Shown here: positions 4,417 through 6,214 of the stretch, piece after piece
Layout of the letters: each line of letters begins with the position of its first letter
Numbering within the stretch: position 1 is the first letter of the stretch
DNA from: Desulfobacterales bacterium
GTDB taxonomy: Bacteria; Desulfobacterota; Syntrophobacteria; B119-G9
Assembly (NCBI GenBank): GCA_026992215.1
Contig: JALXAI010000251.1
Span: 1-6,214, forward strand
DNA length: 6,214 bases
Direction: 5' to 3'
The notes under the pieces: generated by a model
What the model was told of the DNA's origin: nothing
Database searches by the model: none
Seen by the model: only the letters and a program-made list of their open reading frames with translations
Position numbers and translations under genes: made by a program

Positions 4417-6214
4417 TTGCATCAGGGGGTGCAAAAAGCAAAAGGGCTCATAAGGTTTGCTATTCTGATATGCCTTGCCGTGTTAATGTCCATGCCCTCT
4501 TCCTCCGGAGCAAGCATCCTGGCAAAAGCCAAAAGGAGCAAGCTTCCGTGGCAGATACGTGCCGATGGCCTTAGCTATGACAGCAAAAACAAGGTTTACC
4601 ACGCGGAAGGTCACGTGAGTTTAACTTCCGGCGACAAGGTGGTTAAGGCAGACAGGATAACCCTCAACAGTCTAACCCACATAGCCCATCTGGTCGGGAA
4701 CGTGTACATTAAGGTAGGCAGAGACTGGCTCAAGGGAGAGGAAGGCGAGTTTGATATAAAAAAAGAAACGGGAACGGTGCGAAACGGGATCATATTCTTT
4801 TATGACCAACACGTCTACATACGCTCTGCGGTTATACAGAAAACGGGGAAGGATACCTATCATCTTGAAAAAGGTACCGTTACCACGTGTGATGGTGAAA
4901 AACCCGACTGGAAGTTTAAGTTTGAAGAAATGGACGTTACCATGTCAGGACGCGGAAAGGCCAGGAAGGTCAGCTTCAACATCGACGGGGTTCCAGTACT
5001 TTATACGCCGTATCTGACTTTCCCGGTCAAGCGCGAGCGCAAAAGCGGGTTTCTTTTCCCCAGCTACAGTACATCTGACCTCAACGGCTTCGGGATTACC
5101 ACCCCTTTCTACTGGGCGATCAACGATCATGTCGATGCCACCTTCTATCCCAATTACTACTTTGACAGGGGCTTGATGATGGGGATGGAATTTCGCTACA
5201 AGCAGAGCAAGGAAAATCTGGGGATGTTCAGGTTTGATTACCTGTCGGACCACAAGAGTGATAAAGAGCTTGCAGACGCCGGATATCCGCGCGAAAAAAA
5301 GGAAAGATGGTGGTGGAGGAGCAAGAGCAACTTTACGCTGCCCATGAAGGTGAAAGGGCGTCTCGATCTTGATATTGCAAGTGACAGGAACTACCTGAGA
5401 GAATTTGATATCGGGCACGTAAGCTGGAGCGAAAGCAATCTTGCCTTCAAGAAACTCCTGGGACGGGGCCTCGACGATGATAAAAGCGTACTGGCCAGGG
5501 AGTCGACCCTTTACCTTACCAGGGACTGGGAATCGACACACCTGGGGCTGGAGCTCCACTACTGGGATAATCTCGACAGAAGCTACGATGAATATACCCT
5601 GCAACAGCTGCCCCGGCTTGCTTTGAATGTTGCCAAACAAAAAATAGGAAACTCACCGTTTTTTTACGAATTTGACTCCGAGTTTATGTATTACTGGAGA
5701 CGCGAAGGGACAAAGGGGCAAAGAATTGACCTGTATCCGAGGATATCGCTCCCTTATAAGTGGGATAAATATCTTAACATTGAGCCGTCTTTTGGTGCTC
5801 GTGGAACCATTTATTTCACGGACAGCGAGAAAACAGCTGTTTCCAACGAAACTTTCGACGACTTTAACGCCAGGGGAATAGTGGATTGCAGGCTTGACAT
5901 AACATCAAATCTCCAGCGTATCTACGATTTTAAGGTGGGCAGGCTTCACGGCCTGAAACATACTTTCAGGCCCGAGATAACCTACGAGTTTGTACCGGAC
6001 ATTGACCAGGATGATTTTCCGGCCTATGACAAGGTTGACCGCATACCGAAATATAACCGTATAACTTACGGTGTCAGTAACTTTTTCATTGGAAAGTACT
6101 GGTTAAACAATGGAGATTATGTTTACCCGGAAGTGGGTCGGCTGAAAATATTTCAATCGTATGATATCGAGGAATCTCCTGAAATATTCCATGACGCCGG
6201 AAGAAGACCGTTTT
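4417..6214 (+). CDS. lptD: LPS-assembly protein LptD (OstA/Imp), 5' part, runs off window
   Basis: LptD is the outer-membrane beta-barrel that, with the lipoprotein LptE plugged inside, inserts lipopolysaccharide into the outer leaflet. The 599 visible codons are open to the window's end. An N-terminal signal peptide (KGLIRFAILICLAVLM core, cleavage probable after SSSGA, residue 32) precedes the periplasmic OstA beta-jellyroll (about 44-170: PWQIRADGLSYDSKNKVYHA, then EGHVSLTSGDKVVKADRI). Next comes the family block TTCDGEKPDW with C158, then the hallmark GVPVLYTPYLTFPVKRERKS-GFLFPSY (191-217) and FYWAINDHVDATFYPNYY, entering the 26-strand barrel. The visible mature part has Cys158 and Cys491; the C-terminal cysteines that form disulfides in E. 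coli would lie beyond the window. Total length is probably 700-800. The start is TTG 4417 with a good Shine-Dalgarno. The gene is intact as far as seen. Confidence 0.95.
   Translation, partial: MHQGVQKAKGLIRFAILICLAVLMSMPSSSGASILAKAKRSKLPWQIRADGLSYDSKNKVYHAEGHVSLTSGDKVVKADRITLNSLTHIAHLVGNVYIKVGRDWLKGEEGEFDIKKETGTVRNGIIFFYDQHVYIRSAVIQKTGKDTYHLEKGTVTTCDGEKPDWKFKFEEMDVTMSGRGKARKVSFNIDGVPVLYTPYLTFPVKRERKSGFLFPSYSTSDLNGFGITTPFYWAINDHVDATFYPNYYFDRGLMMGMEFRYKQSKENLGMFRFDYLSDHKSDKELADAGYPREKKERWWWRSKSNFTLPMKVKGRLDLDIASDRNYLREFDIGHVSWSESNLAFKKLLGRGLDDDKSVLARESTLYLTRDWESTHLGLELHYWDNLDRSYDEYTLQQLPRLALNVAKQKIGNSPFFYEFDSEFMYYWRREGTKGQRIDLYPRISLPYKWDKYLNIEPSFGARGTIYFTDSEKTAVSNETFDDFNARGIVDCRLDITSNLQRIYDFKVGRLHGLKHTFRPEITYEFVPDIDQDDFPAYDKVDRIPKYNRITYGVSNFFIGKYWLNNGDYVYPEVGRLKIFQSYDIEESPEIFHDAGRRPF

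Noticed and set aside
4945..5640. 231-residue minus-strand ORF
   Set aside because: It is a shadow of lptD, whose frame here is open and carries conserved family motifs.

Overview
The window comes from a diderm, LPS-making bacterium. It holds the 3' part of a DXP synthase gene (dxs), a TlyA-type rRNA methyltransferase, RlmH, a small stand-alone Nfu protein, FolC, and the first 599 codons of the outer-membrane LPS translocon LptD. The mid-range base composition, the dxs-tlyA-rlmH order, the folC-lptD pair and a GGTTGA-type minisatellite between genes fit a Desulfobacterota (former Deltaproteobacteria) genome. That placement is an inference from gene content and cannot be proved from the sequence alone.

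Layout. Positions 3-1986 (+) form a tight block: dxs 3' end, tlyA (overlapping dxs by 26 nt) and rlmH (3 nt after tlyA, TTG start). It joins isoprenoid precursor synthesis to two ribosomal RNA methyltransferases. At 1993-2211 (-) the Nfu gene converges on rlmH with only 6 bp between the stop codons. Nfu has its own recognisable sigma-70 promoter and a perfect Shine-Dalgarno sequence. Positions 2254-3082 form an intergenic stretch of about 0.8 kb with no convincing gene. It holds a doubtful short lipoprotein-like ORF, eight units of a 9-bp repeat, a 38-bp nested palindrome, a GC-rich patch of hairpins and short direct repeats, and then a near-consensus sigma-70 promoter (TTGACA-17-TATGAT). Positions 3101-6214 (+) hold folC and lptD, 11 nt apart and probably one transcript, both starting at TTG.

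The most interesting signal is the predicted 180-nt folC leader (about 2921-3100). It contains two tandem near-copies, ATACCC and ATGCCCC, each complementary to the GGGGGTAT stretch that carries the folC Shine-Dalgarno sequence. One of them can instead pair over 10 bp with a second G-run at 3044-3053. This is the layout of a translational on/off switch, but it rests on reading complementarity by eye and needs folding and comparative data. The rest of the window is ordinary housekeeping DNA. I found no mobile element, CRISPR array, tRNA or rRNA.
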